From: Paracamarosporium sp. OC-R06-R3
Lineage: Eukaryota; Ascomycota; Dothideomycetes; Pleosporales; Didymosphaeriaceae
Length of the DNA stretch: 64,000 nucleotides
Direction: 5' to 3'
Assembly: GCA_019828545.1 (NCBI GenBank)
Contig: JACVRA010000117.1
Location: forward strand, 1-64,000
Shown here: in pieces, positions 45,852 to 56,374 of the stretch
Position numbering within the stretch: the first letter of the stretch is position 1
Layout of the letters: each line of letters starts with the position of its first letter
Program-made: the position numbers and the translations under genes
Notes under the pieces: generated by a model
Seen by the model: only the letters and a program-made list of their open reading frames with translations
The model's database searches: none
Told to the model about the DNA's origin: nothing

Positions 45852-46572
45852 GGAGAGGGTGATTGCTGGGATTGGTTGTGATATGGCATTTTGATTGTTT
45901 TCTGTGGGGGTATGTTTGATGGGAAGATGGGGTAAGGCTGCGGTTTGTCTGTTTTGATGTTATTGTTTGTGTGGATCTTGTCCGGGTTGTTAGGAAAGGC
46001 TATGTCTAATTCGAAAGGATTACATGGTTAAGAGTGATAGACTCAATGGAAGTTTGTTGGGTCTAGCAGCTTAGTGCATAGGAACGCAAGAAGTACATGA
46101 CATTTGTCGTTAACCTGAATTGTCAATCTATCGTTCAGACCTCAGACCTCAGACCTCTGTTCAGTTCGCTATCTCACGACTACGATACCTTACATCCCAT
46201 TGACTTAGCGGTGTTGGTTCAAGAAGGGTTATTGATCACGTAAGTTTGCCCGAGAACTGGCTGTAGCCCTCACGAACTCAACACTACTTTGTGGTCTGAT
46301 AGTCTTAATACATCATACGCCAAGACGCAATATAATCCCGCCTATACGTTTCTGTAATGTACATTCCATCGTGTAGCTCTAGGTTAAGGAGTACTAGTCA
46401 TGTAGTTAACAGCACCTACGATGGTTGATTACATAATACATGAGGTAGCCGTAATAACCTGACATTGCTCACAATTCTCCCTCAAGCCAACACAGTAGCC
46501 TTCACAACTCTCAATGAAAATCGGAACATATATCACACACAAACCAATATCCACACTGATTGTTCACAAGAA
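45852..46572. other. Intergenic region upstream of Zn2Cys6 gene
   Basis: Divergent promoters. It includes a 7-base repeat (CAGACCT three times, 46136-46156). AT-rich near 46300-46450. No supported gene. Confidence 0.45.
46136..46156. repeat. 7-base tandem repeat (CAGACCT, three units)
   Basis: Three perfect consecutive CAGACCT units in the promoter-side intergenic region. No known role. Confidence 0.9.
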
Positions 46573-47778
46573 ATGCCGAGGTATGCCGCTAGTCGGCAGA
46601 AAGCTTGCATTTCCTGTTCGACTGCAAAGACGAAATGCGATCGCAAACCAGGACAATGCTCTAGATGCACTTCTCGGGGTCTATCCTGCATCTATCCTCT
46701 TGGTATGCGGCCTACGGGCTCTGTAGGAGACATAGCAGACGACACTAGAGCAGCCAATCGCATGCCTGATGTTAGTTTAGTATCGCCGGGACGTTCCACC
46801 ACGCGAGAAGCCTCAAGGTCACATGTATATGGTGACTCCAGGGTATCCGGGTTCACTGCTTTTAGCCCTTCAGTGTGTGACTCCACCGCGGATCTGTTCT
46901 GCCCAATCGACGCGGACACCATCAAAAATCGCTGGCTCAATTCCTACATCTCAGAACCCGAGCGGAAACTAAAACACTACTCTGCCACAATCACAGCCTT
47001 TATTTACAGGATTCTCAACTCGTACGTCGGCATCACAGTCCGCGGTCACGGAACACCGCCATTCGTGCATACATCGCAAGTGCTGGCGATACAAAGAACG
47101 CCTGCGTTATCAACTTGCTTGACGTTAGTCCGTATGTGCGACAAGCCGCTACCAGGTAGTGAGCTTGTTATAGGCCATACAATACAAAGAGAGATGAGGA
47201 CGTTACATGAGCAACATACTAGATATGACGATTTGTCACTCTTTGCCGCTTTCCAGGCATACCTAATATACTGCATGGTCCTCTTCTTTCGACTCAATGA
47301 GGGTTCAAGTTCCTTCCGTCGACAGGCCATGATGGATCTTCAAAGCCTTGCTTGCGCCAGCAGTCACCGCGGACTCGTGTGCGTAGCGGAGCACCGGGGC
47401 GCCCGCCCGCAGTGGGAAGCCTGGATCGTTGCTGAGGCCAAGCGACGTACATTATTTACTATGTATCTGTTTGATAGCCTTCTCTCGGCTGAAGATGGCG
47501 TCCCGACTGCGTTGGGAACGGAGTTGGAAGGACTGCCCGGCCCAGCGAGCCGGCAGCTTTGGACAGCGTCTACATGTCGAGACTGGGAGGCAGCTTACGA
47601 TGCATATCGAGCAGAATGGGCTGAATCATTTCGTATTGATGAACTCTGGCCAATTCCTGCGAATCTAAACGAATCTGAAGTACTCAGTAGACGCAGCCGA
47701 GTGGACCAATGGCTAGAGAAGGTTGATGAATTTGGTACTATGCTATACGCCGTCACGTCTTGCACGCATGGCGGATGA
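46573..47778 (+). CDS. Zn2Cys6 fungal transcription factor
   Basis: A single-exon, 401-residue regulator. The zinc cluster is right at the N-terminus (CISCSTAKTKCDRKPGQC, then SRCTSRGLSC) with C-x2-C-x6-C-x6-C-x2-C-x6-C spacing, preceded by basic MPRYAASRQKA. The 46573 ATG is the first in this frame. The remainder is a short fungal regulatory region with the LF-TMYLFDSLLSAEDGVPTAL block (about 293-315). It is short for the family and ends soon after that block, similar to pathway-specific regulators linked to transporter or biosynthetic genes. The next gene downstream on the same strand is an MFS exporter 750 bases away, a plausible target. There is no large metabolic cluster. Confidence 0.85.
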   Translation: MPRYAASRQKACISCSTAKTKCDRKPGQCSRCTSRGLSCIYPLGMRPTGSVGDIADDTRAANRMPDVSLVSPGRSTTREASRSHVYGDSRVSGFTAFSPSVCDSTADLFCPIDADTIKNRWLNSYISEPERKLKHYSATITAFIYRILNSYVGITVRGHGTPPFVHTSQVLAIQRTPALSTCLTLVRMCDKPLPGSELVIGHTIQREMRTLHEQHTRYDDLSLFAAFQAYLIYCMVLFFRLNEGSSSFRRQAMMDLQSLACASSHRGLVCVAEHRGARPQWEAWIVAEAKRRTLFTMYLFDSLLSAEDGVPTALGTELEGLPGPASRQLWTASTCRDWEAAYDAYRAEWAESFRIDELWPIPANLNESEVLSRRSRVDQWLEKVDEFGTMLYAVTSCTHGG

Positions 47779-48532
47779 CGAAGGTATGTTACCAGGTGCT
47801 AGACATATTTAAGATTTGTACAATTCTATTTCAGATGATCATAAGATCGCGATGACTCATTGAGTGAAACCGCCGTCTATGAGTAACTTAGGTTTCTCTA
47901 ATGCTTGTATAGCTGAGCTATTGGTGAAGGAGCCAAAGCCGACAAGAAGCTTGGTGAGCGCAGCGCCGGAAGCTAGCTCGGGCTCATTTGGTTCGAAAGC
48001 GAGGTTGGTTAAAATAATGAGCGGTCTTGGCTGTTCGGCGTGAACTGCATCGTTTTAACGAGAGGAATTCGAGAGGAATCTTTGTCCCTTGTTCGTTTTC
48101 CTGACTATATCAGTGAGACTACTCATATAGTCCAGATTGAGAACTGCGTAGTTCTTCCCGAAAGTGATATCACCTTCCACAGCTTGTTTGTTCAAGGCTA
48201 TTTCCAGGGAACATGGACGATAAAAGGGAAAGTTAGATCCGTGAAGGGAGAATGTAAAATATGATGCATCTCCTTTGCACTTGGGATGCTCAGTTAGCGA
48301 TTTATGAGAGCATTCTCAACTCCGCTAGCGTGCAATGATTTCGGGTCGTAGAGATCGTTGATTGGTTGTTCGCACGGGTTTCACTCCTCAACTCCGGCAC
48401 GATCGCTCAGGGACACTACTAGATCGTGGCGAATCAAACGTATATATAGGTCAGGTCTTCTCCGATTAACATGTGCGTTGGAGTTATTGAATTAATAAAT
48501 TGCATTTGCAAAGAATAACATACTTGAGGACA
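47779..48532. other. Intergenic region between regulator and MFS exporter
   Basis: It contains the MFS promoter, with a TATATATA-like run at about 48442-48450. A 74-codon frame at 48040-48264 on the + strand has no start codon of normal type and no domain. Nothing else was seen. Confidence 0.45.
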
Positions 48533-50123
48533 ATGACTACCTCCGACCTTTCTGAATCATCAACGGTATTACCATCATCTGCGAATGAACCTTACAGCAT
48601 ATTCGACAAGCGACAGAAAGCTTTGATTGTCCTCACTGTCTCGACTGCCGTAACTTGTGAGTCCACAGCCATTGAAGGTGTCCCAAAATTAGCCCTGCTT
48701 ATACAAAATAGTCTCTGGGTTTGCATCGAACATCTATTTCCCAGCCATCCCGTCCATCGCTCGCGATTTGGATGTCTCTGTAGAATTGGTAAATCTTACC
48801 GTAACCTCCTATCTTATCTTCCAAGGACTTGCACCCAGCCTTTGGGGTCCGATTTCGGATGTCAAAGGGCGCCGAATCGCGTATTGCTGTACCTTCATCG
48901 TGCTTTTTGGTGCATGCATTGGGCTTGCTGAAACAAAGAATTATGCCACCCTTATTGTACTGCGATGTGTGCAAAGTACCGGCAGTGCAAGTACGATTGC
49001 GATTGGATCTGGAGTAATTGGGGATATCACTACAAGAGCTGAGCGCGGGGGTTTCATGGGAATCTTTCAAGCTGGGTTACTGGCCCCTGTCGCCATCGGC
49101 CCAGTCATCGGAGGCGCAATATCTGGGTCTTTGGGCTGGAAAGCAATCTTCTGGTTCTTAGCCATCTATACCGGTGTCTTTCTTATCCTATTGATCCTAC
49201 TCCTCCCTGAGACACTGAGATCATTGGTCGCGAATGGCGGTCGTGTACCATCGAACCCAATCGCCAGACATCCCTTGGTCATCTACCAGAAACTTACAAA
49301 GATTGAGTGGTGTCGACAAGAAGCGGCACCGAGCCCTACAGCGGCACGTCGTATCGATGTTTTAGGACCTTTCCGTATTCTTTTCAGCAGATACGCTGCT
49401 CCAATCGTGGTCTTTTTGGCCGTTTACTACGCCGTATGGCAAATGAGCATCACCGCCATGTCGTCCCTTTTCGAAGAGCGCTACGGCCTCAGCGAGACGG
49501 AAATCGGTCTTACGTTCATTGCCAACGGTGTCGGATCAATCATCGGTACACTTACCACCGGCAAGATCCTCGACATCGACTATCGCCGTGTCAAAACCGA
49601 CTTTGAAGCGACGTTTTCTGGAGCTCAACCAGTCTCTGGCAACCCCGAGGGGAACAACGATATAAGCCGCTCGGTGGACAACTCTAATGCCGACTTCCCT
49701 CTTGAAAAAGCACGTCTTCGCCTTGTCCCTGTGTTCTCTCTGATTCAATGTGGTTCGATCCTGCTTTTTGGCTGGACCGTTGCATACCCTTCTCGCGTTC
49801 ACATCGCTGTTCCTATCGTTTCTACTTTCATCACAGGTTGGACTGCTGTCTCGACTCAATCGATAGTCATGACCTATCTTGTTGACGTCTTCTCTGATCG
49901 GAGCGCTGCAGCAAGTGCAAGTCTTAATCTTGCTCGATGTCTATTTGCTGCTGGTGGCACGAGCTTCATCATACCTATGGTGAACAGAATTGGGGTGGGG
50001 TTGGCGTTCACCATCTGTGCCATTGTTCAAGTCGTCTCGCTGTCAGGTTTGGCTGTGCAGTGGAGGCTTGGAAGTAAATGGAGGATGGCCGCGGAAAGGA
50101 AGCTGGAACAAGGAGCAGGGTAA
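48533..50123 (+). CDS. MFS drug:H+ antiporter (DHA1, Qdr-like)
   Basis: A 12-helix plasma-membrane exporter of 511 residues. Two exons (48533-48656 and 48712-50123, intron 55 bases) join within the first helix: LIVLTVSTAVT-FSGFASNIYF. The signature motif A between helices 2 and 3 is GPISDVKGRRIAYCC. RCVQSTGSASTIAIGSGVIGDI (helix 4) and GLLAPVAIGPVIGGAISG (motif C, helix 5) mark the antiporter subgroup. ETLRSLVANGG leads to the central cytosolic loop, and later helices include YLVDVFSDRSAAASASLNLARCLFAA, typical of the Qdr/Tpo-like group. The N-terminal tail is Ser/Thr-rich. It follows the Zn2Cys6 gene on the same strand. The substrate is unknown; export of a drug, polyamine or small metabolite is the family expectation. 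Confidence 0.92.
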
Positions 50124-50551
50124 TCGATTGCAGTCCCTAGAGTAATGGGCTGCATGGAGTTAGGATGTAAGATAAATGTAAGATAGGCGTTTTGATTTTA
50201 CTGTATTCTTTATGTAACATGACAATACTCTACTTGTATGTCGACTAGTGGTAGAATTAGCGATAATGAGTTTGTGGTTAAGTTGGCTATGCTAAAGCAC
50301 CTGGCAAGCAAAAACACAAGTCGAATGGCATTATACGGCTGCTGGCAACATTGCTGCGATCCCGAGAAGGAATGCAACCAGTGCCGGACGTAGAACTTGT
50401 ATGCTCATGCACACACGCACGCATCTTCAATCTTTGTCTGCCAGGATGCCTCCCCGAGCTCGTCTTCCTTTGCATCCAGAGTGGAATGTAACTAAATGTT
50501 AGTACCCTCACTGTTTCTATGAAGATAGATTCTGGTAACCAGTTTCTTCCT

Positions 50552-50680
50552 TCATTTTTCATCTGCAATTGGTTCTGAGGTGACACGAAGTAGTAGACAC
50601 TTGCAGGAGACGCACTGTGAGGCAGTGCACATGCGCTTACGTAGAGTGGAGTGGTGAGGGTTGGGACTAGTGGGTTGCAT
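50552..50680 (-). CDS. Possible 42-residue ORF with four cysteines
   Basis: The frame begins MQPTSPNPHHSTLRKRMC and contains four Cys (CTASQCVSCKC) before a short charged end. A possible intron donor (GTAAGC) follows codon 13, so the true product could differ. Its only support is the promoter-like sequence upstream and the shared MQPT start with the 45.7-kb ORF. There is no domain and no signal peptide. Confidence 0.22.
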   Translation of the reverse strand: MQPTSPNPHHSTLRKRMCTASQCVSCKCLLLRVTSEPIADEK

Positions 50681-50807
50681 GACGGGTGTGCGAAATAGTA
50701 AATTGGGAGGTGTTGAGGATGCGAAATGGGTTATTGTGTGTAGAAGAGAGTTTTTGCGGAACAAGACAAGGTGAGGTGAAGGGATATGATAACATCAGAG
50801 ATTATAA
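50681..50807 (-). promoter_or_regulatory. TATA box plus pyrimidine-rich leader (copy B of a shared promoter type)
   Basis: TTATAAT (50801-50807) is followed 15 bases later by ATCCCTTCACCTCACCT, then TTCGCATCCTCAA, then ATGCAACCCAC. Block order and the 15-base spacing match copy A at 45730-45851. Confidence 0.5.
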
Positions 50808-50929
50808 AGACAGTGATTTTCTGTGATATGTATTGTACCACGTGTACCTACGCTTGATGCAAAGCTGATCTAATGCAGCAGCTGGTATCGTGTCGAATCG
50901 AATACTCCTCTTCCATGCTGTCGCTCAGA

Positions 50930-51828
50930 TCAGATGAAGGGTATCCAAACTCGTGTTCGCGCCTTGTAGGCCTTGTAATCGTCGCCAAAGAACTCTATGA
51001 GCTTCTTCTCTTCGTCTGCGCAATGTTAGCGAAGCTCTGTCAAGGTGGAAGCACGAACATACGCGTAATCCGGGTCTTGAAGAAGTACCACAGGACAATC
51101 GCATACCCCACAAAACTAACGGTATTCCCAAGAGCCACCTGTGTCCCCAAACCCCACCAGAAGAACCCAAAATATGACGGATGTCGGAAGACTGAGTACA
51201 GTCCCGTGGTGACCAGCTCGTGCCCCTCATTCTTCTGCTGCTGCACCTGGTGGTTGAAGTTCGTGCCTGCCTGCACCATGGCGAGGCTTCGCACAACTTG
51301 TCCCACCACTATCATCACTACACCCAGAGCTATAACCGACGGTGGGTTGACGCGCGCCTGCCATGTAGGGAGGAAGTACGACGTTAGGATAGCTTCGATA
51401 AAAGCCACTGTATGCGCCTGGCGGTAGCGACTACCATTCGTGAGCAGGAACGAAGAGATGTACGCGGTGGGCGTATTGTAAGCGGCCGTAGTCCAGAACT
51501 CGAGGAAGTGGAATACGCTGAGCACTCCTAGAAAGAAGCATGGGCGCCAAAGACGGATGCCATAATATGCGAGGGCTATGGTGGAGAAAAAGCCCACGGC
51601 GCCGGCGACACCAAGGAGGAAGGCGCGAATAGCGATGCCAGCGAGGGAGCGGTCACCGCCAGGCCACAAGTAACGCGGAAGTACCGTCCTTTTGAACTGA
51701 ATATTCGAAATTTCTTGCGCGCGGAGCTTTGCGTCGAGCTCAGGCGTCCACTTGCCTGGCTCTGCGGGGCGGTTTACGGGGAAGGAGATGTCCGCGTGCG
51801 GCGAGGAGGGACCTTCGTTTTGCGCCAT
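50930..51828 (-). CDS. STE14: Protein-S-isoprenylcysteine O-methyltransferase (Ste14)
   Basis: Ste14 is the ER enzyme that methylates the farnesyl- or geranylgeranyl-cysteine at the end of CaaX proteins such as Ras, Rho and a-type pheromone. Exons 51063-51828 and 50930-51015 (intron 47 bases) give 283 residues. Several membrane helices are visible (AFLLGVAGAVGFFSTIALAY; PCFFLGVLSVFHFLEFWTTA; VIALGVVMIVVGQVVRSLAM). The SAM- and prenyl-binding C-terminal region has GTNFNHQV, HELVTTGLYSVFRHPSYFGFF and, after the intron, RITHEEKKLIEFFGDDYKAY ending in VWIPFI. The intron rejoins the invariant HEE. The first 50 residues are a polar fungal extension. A housekeeping gene, intact. Confidence 0.95.
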
Positions 51829-52372
51829 GATGCGAAGGAAAAAAGTGAACACAGGAACCACTGAAGAAGATCACTAAAACATGATAAGAGGCACAAAAGA
51901 CAGCTCGCCAAGGCGCGGAGGTGCGGAAAACGAACAATAGTAAGCCTCTGTGTTTGTTGCTTGCTTTGGGCGCGTTGTTGTTCGCTTCGCGCTACTCGAC
52001 AAATGGCGTCACCGCCGTCCATCCGAGGTTTTTCCGAATTTACAACCGTCCTGTGGCCAAAATGGGCAGAATAATTAATTCGTCACGTGAATACACTTAT
52101 CATCAAAGAAGCCATGCGGCACAGTTGCTGGACCTGCGCTAATTTCTCTCATTGGCTAGAGGGGCAGACGATGTGATTCTACTGATCGTATGTGAATCCT
52201 TTCGAAACAGCCCTTAGTGCGATTCTACCAACCTTTATTGAAGACACGTTTCAAACTTACTAGCATTGATCTACGACGTTGGTATTGCGAATTTACGTGC
52301 TAACTGCTGTTTTTGTGCGCTACAAGAACTTGTCGATTTTGATTCACACAGACGATCAACGAACACTGCAAT
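51829..52372. promoter_or_regulatory. Divergent promoter region, STE14 / acetyltransferase
   Basis: These 544 bases lie between divergent start codons. The short open frames in it are shadows. An AATTAATT run occurs near 52070. No distinct motif assigned. Confidence 0.4.
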
Positions 52373-53205
52373 ATGGAACTCTCTGAAAATAAGCAAAAGA
52401 TGCTCCGTGGTGAGCTTTACCACGCCTTCGTTCCCGAATTGGTGGCGGACCGTGCTCGATGCGGACATGCGTGCGCCCGATACAACAACGCCGGCGACGT
52501 TCCGAGGCGCAGGTTGACTGAGCTGTTCAGGGAGTATGTGTTGTCTCAAGAACCCCGGCAACAATGCCCCTGACCTCTGCTCCCAGCATACTATGCGACA
52601 AGACCGCACTTCCTCCTCCAGCTCCCACCCCAGAAGAGGATGATAAACTATTCGAAGATGACCCATGGGTCCAATCCCCAGTCAACATGGATTATGGCTA
52701 CAATGTCAAGCTTGGTCAAAACGTGTTCATAAACTTCAATGCGACCTTCTTGGACACGTGCGAGATCAGCGTGGGCAGCCGAACCCTTGTCGGCCCGAAC
52801 GTGTCATTCTATTCGGGCACGCACCCTCTTGATCCGATCATCCGCCAAGGCACGAAAGGGCCGGAGCTGGGAAAAGAAATTCACATTGGAGAGGATTGCT
52901 GGATTGGAGGCAACGTTGTGATCCTTCCTGGTGTTAACATTGGTCGAGGCAGCGTCGTAGGTGCTGGCTCGGTCGTCACAAAGAGTGTCCCGGATTTTAC
53001 TGTCGTAGCTGGAAATCCAGCCAGAGTCATTCGAAAAATCGAGACTGCAATGGATCCTACGAGTGGGAAAGAATGGAAAGGGTGGGAAGACAAGGTCGTC
53101 GAAGGAGCTGAGGTCCCAATGGCCGAGATGGGCGGCCGTAATGAAGCAGTCCAAACGCTGCCAGAAACCGAGGGATCACCTGCAGCAAACCCTCAGTCGA
53201 GGTGA
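52373..53205 (+). CDS. Hexapeptide-repeat sugar O-acetyltransferase (maltose/galactoside type)
   Basis: A cytosolic acetyl-CoA-dependent acetyltransferase of the LacA/NodL/Maa group. Exons 52373-52533 and 52587-53205 (53-base intron) give 259 residues. The N-terminal Mac domain begins ENKQKMLRGELYHAFVPEL. Intron removal joins LTELFRD to ILCDKTALPPPAP. The left-handed beta helix (about 95-200) has DYGYNVKLGQNVFINFNATF, the catalytic His in SGTHPLD, and the regular turns IGEDCWIGGNVVILPGVNIG and GSVVGAGSVVTKSVPDFTVVAGNPARVI. A 55-residue charged C-terminal tail (ending AANPQSR) is longer than in bacterial members. Fungal relatives are common; the acceptor sugar is unknown. Confidence 0.92.
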
Positions 53206-54505
53206 ACAAGGCGATATGTTTTCCGCGGCGCCAAGGGTTTTGTAAAGCATAATGGTCCTCTTCGTCGGTACACCGCTACGCCGCAAGCTGCACATGACGG
53301 CTTGCTTGCGATGAACTTAAGAGTCGACGATAAGCACATAATATTTTTATACACAGCTAGAATCGGATAACTTCTATTCGAACCTCCTACATCTTTTTCG
53401 TTAAGCAAAGGGCGGTCCTATGTACGTACGACCTCGAGTACTCGTTTCCTATTCGCTGCGCATGAACCCAAACACAACCCCCACAATGATGAGCTCGTGA
53501 CCCACCGGACTCCGATTTCTGTTTTTAGGCGTGCGGTCTGACTTCTACACGCCTGTGATACACTTCTTCGTACTCCCTCGTTGCCTGCATGATCGGACGG
53601 TCATCGAGGCTCGTCTTGAATGTCATTGGATTCTGGATGCCTTGGCCAAAGGTTTCAGCAACCGTCGAAGAGTATGAAGCAGGCTGTCAACACGGTAACT
53701 TTGGAACTAGGTTTTACTACGTCTGTGTCAACACCCAGCTGGGCGGCAGTTATGCGGCTTTTTTTTTTCTATGTTTAGCTAATGAATTATTTGTTCACGG
53801 TTTCGTCAAAGGGGAGTGGTCGCGAATGAGCGCCTCTGTAATACAAAACCGGCATGCAAGTCGCATTGCAACCGAACAAATAAAGAAACCTATTTTCAAA
53901 CAAAATCGTCTGAGCACAGTTCTTTCACACTGGGACTAGTGGCGGCAGCTAAGCAACGGTCCAAGGCCCAGTCAAGCTTCGCGCACCGGTGCGTGCCAAG
54001 ACCACGAAACTCCTCCCATACGCCGACAAAACATCGGCCTTCGATCTCAAAACGCATCACTCTCGTTTAACTCTGTTTGCTCCCACGGATATCCTAGCGA
54101 AACAGGGCTTTGCGTCTGGAGTCATCGTTCGATTCTGGCCCATTGCGGAGAGTAGGTCAGGCGGAGGCCACACCCCTCTGCGGCATCACAGAATCTCGTG
54201 CACTAAGGAGCATCTCTTACGTGACAACAGCAACAGCCAAGAGCGGACGTTGGCACACCCTGCTCGAATCATGCCCCAGATTTGCAGTGACTGCGGACCC
54301 TATAGCGTGCCTTATGGAAACCTAACTCCACCACCACTACAAATACCCTCCTTAGCAGCCTCCAGTTTTTCATCCACGGGCAGGTTCCACATTCCTTAGC
54401 TGGCTACTTAACTTCTATTCTCACCTTTTCGCTTCATTCCCAGTAACCTTCTTTTACATTACATTAGTTCAATATCTATTCTTGTGTCCGGAACTCACCT
54501 TAACC
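53206..54505. other. Intergenic region, acetyltransferase to secreted Ala/Gly-rich gene
   Basis: 1.3 kb. The 3' part should hold the promoter and CT-rich leader of the downstream secreted gene (about 54400-54505). The open frames at 53589-53939 and 53989-54399 have no domain and a poly-Phe patch from a T-run (53759-53769). No supported gene. Confidence 0.45.
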
Positions 54506-55989
54506 ATGAAGTACCTAATCCTCAGCGCTCTTCTCGCATCCGCAGCTATTGCTGCTCCCGCCCCTGCCAGGGGAAACAGAGGCGGTAATAATAATGGCGG
54601 AAACGACGCAAACCAGGCTGGTGCCGGCACCGCCTCGGCTCAAGGAGCAGGAAATGGCGCTGCTGGCGCTGCTGGCGCTGCTGGCACTGCTGGTACTGCT
54701 ACGGGTACAGCCGGCGTTGCTGGAGCTTCCGGAGCTGCTGGAGCTGCTGGAGCAAATGGCCAAACTGGCCAAACTGGCCAAACTGGTACAACTCAGCCTG
54801 CCGCCGGTACTCCTGGCACTGTCACCCCTGGAACGTCTAGCGCTGTTCCCCCGCCGCCGGGAGGTGCTGCAGGCCAGACCCCTACGGATGGAGACCTCGC
54901 CACTGCTGTAGCCAACTGGATGGCTGACACCTCGATGGTGTCCATGTTCTTGAACAACGGCAACAGCATCCAAGATGACACTGCTTTCAAGCAGGCTGCC
55001 CTTGTCGCCTTCAACGCCGAGGTCGATGAGCTCACTCACAAGGCTGTCATCGATGCCGCCAACGGCAATCAGCCCAACGTCCAGGCCGCCAACTCCACCC
55101 TCGCCACTGGTGGTGCGTTCCAAGATGTCGTTGATAAGCTCCAGATCATGTCCCAGCAGGGCAAGGCTGCGGCTAACAACATCGACCTCATCAACCAGAA
55201 CCGTTGCACCAACGTTCTACCCAACATTGATGCCTACATGGCTTCCACTGGCTCGAACAGCCAGGCTGTCCGCCCCAACGTCTGTGACCAGACAGGTGTT
55301 ATTGGCGGTGTCCAGAGCAACGGTCCCACGCTGCCCGGCCAGACTCCCGTATGTTTCTCTTCTAATCTTCATGCGCATTTGAGCAGCCACTAATCGATAT
55401 ACAGGGAACTCCCCAGCAGGCTTTCGATGCCGCTGCGGCTCTCGCTGCCGGAACTGGTAACGGTCAAATGTCGCAGACTCCCGCTACAGGTAATATTTTG
55501 TATCCCAGATATGTCGAACCAAGCTGACTTCTTCAAGGAAACGCTGGTACCCCACAAACCGGCGCGAACGGACAGACCAACGGTGTAGCAGGACAGCAGG
55601 GAGCCGGCACCGCAGGCAACCCCAACGGACAGAACACTGGAGCTAACGGCCAGAATGGAAATGCTGGTATGTACTTCGAAATGATATTTCGACTCTGTGA
55701 TTCATTCTAACATAAGCAGGTGCTCAAACTGGCACGAACGCTCAGGGCGGTAACGGAGCTAACACCGGTAAGTCAATACACGAACAAGAAGAAGACATCT
55801 GCTAACAGATGAATAGGTGCTCAGCAGGGCCAGCAGGGTGGCAACAACGCTCAGCAGGGCGGCGCAGCTCAGCAACAGCAGGGCAACAACGGCGGCGCAG
55901 CCCAGCAAGGTGGTGCTGCCCAACAACAGCAGGGCCAGCAAGCCGGTGCTACCGCTCAGGGCAACCGCAACGGCCGCAACGGCAACTAA
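54506..55989 (+). CDS. Secreted Ala/Gly/Gln-rich low-complexity protein
   Basis: Five exons (54506-55348, 55405-55489, 55538-55666, 55720-55767, 55817-55989) give 425 residues. A signal peptide (MKYLILSALLASAAIAAPAP) is followed by a Gly/Asn then Ala/Gly/Thr repeat tract (GAAGAAGTAGTATGTAG...) and NGQTGQTGQTG, which is collagen-like in rhythm but not in Gly-X-Y register. The only folded-looking part, about residues 130-280, has FLNNGNSIQDDTAFKQAALV, ELTHKAVIDAANGN and two cysteines (NRCTNV, PNVCDQTG), and resembles an uncharacterised fungal secreted domain. The C-terminal third is Gly/Gln/Asn-rich (QQGQQGGNNAQQGG), and its last three introns are phase 1, so small exons can be added or lost without frame change. 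No GPI signal. A wall or matrix role is only a guess. Confidence 0.85.
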
Positions 55990-56374
55990 GCATCTCGCAA
56001 GAGGCGCTAAGTTCAAGCCTGCTACTATGCTCATGGCTGAAACCCCAGATTAGGATGGAAGGGCAAGTGATGGCGAAGATGGATCTCCTTATCATAAAAC
56101 TAGTATACAAATGTTTGTAACGGAAGTCGGGTTGTGGGATGGAAGAGGGGTGTGGTAGTTGTTTTGTAGCCGAAGCTTTTTCTTTAGAATAACCTTGTTC
56201 CGGAAATGATTTTCTCTGAGCGTGTGAGGCTGAGGTGTGGTATGGAGTGGAGCGAGCTGAATCGTTGTGCTTGATGTGTGGCATATGGCGGAGATTGGTT
56301 GATGACTGGGGTGAACGTATTTGAATTGATCTGGTATGTTGAGCTTGCTATGTAGGATGAGAGCTTCGCCTGGC
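55990..56374. other. Convergent 3' region
   Basis: 3' ends of the secreted Ala/Gly-rich gene and of the Cys-rich membrane protein. Shadows only. Confidence 0.5.

Larger units (their letters stand above)
50124..50929. other. Convergent intergenic region with a short minus-strand transcription-like unit
   Basis: AT-rich. On the minus strand it holds a 42-codon frame (50552-50680) beginning MQPTSPNP, with a TATA/leader resembling that of the 45.7-kb gene (see separate entry). The longer minus frame 50287-50586 has no independent support. Confidence 0.4.

Noticed and set aside
48040..48264. A 74-codon frame between the regulator and the MFS gene
   Set aside because: Lies in the MFS promoter region, lacks recognisable features and conserved start context.
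50930..51828. A functional link between STE14 and the repeat-peptide precursor as a mating locus
   Set aside because: Ste14 modifies prenylated a-type pheromone and many other proteins, not Kex2-type peptides, and the genes are 38 kb apart; co-occurrence is most likely chance.
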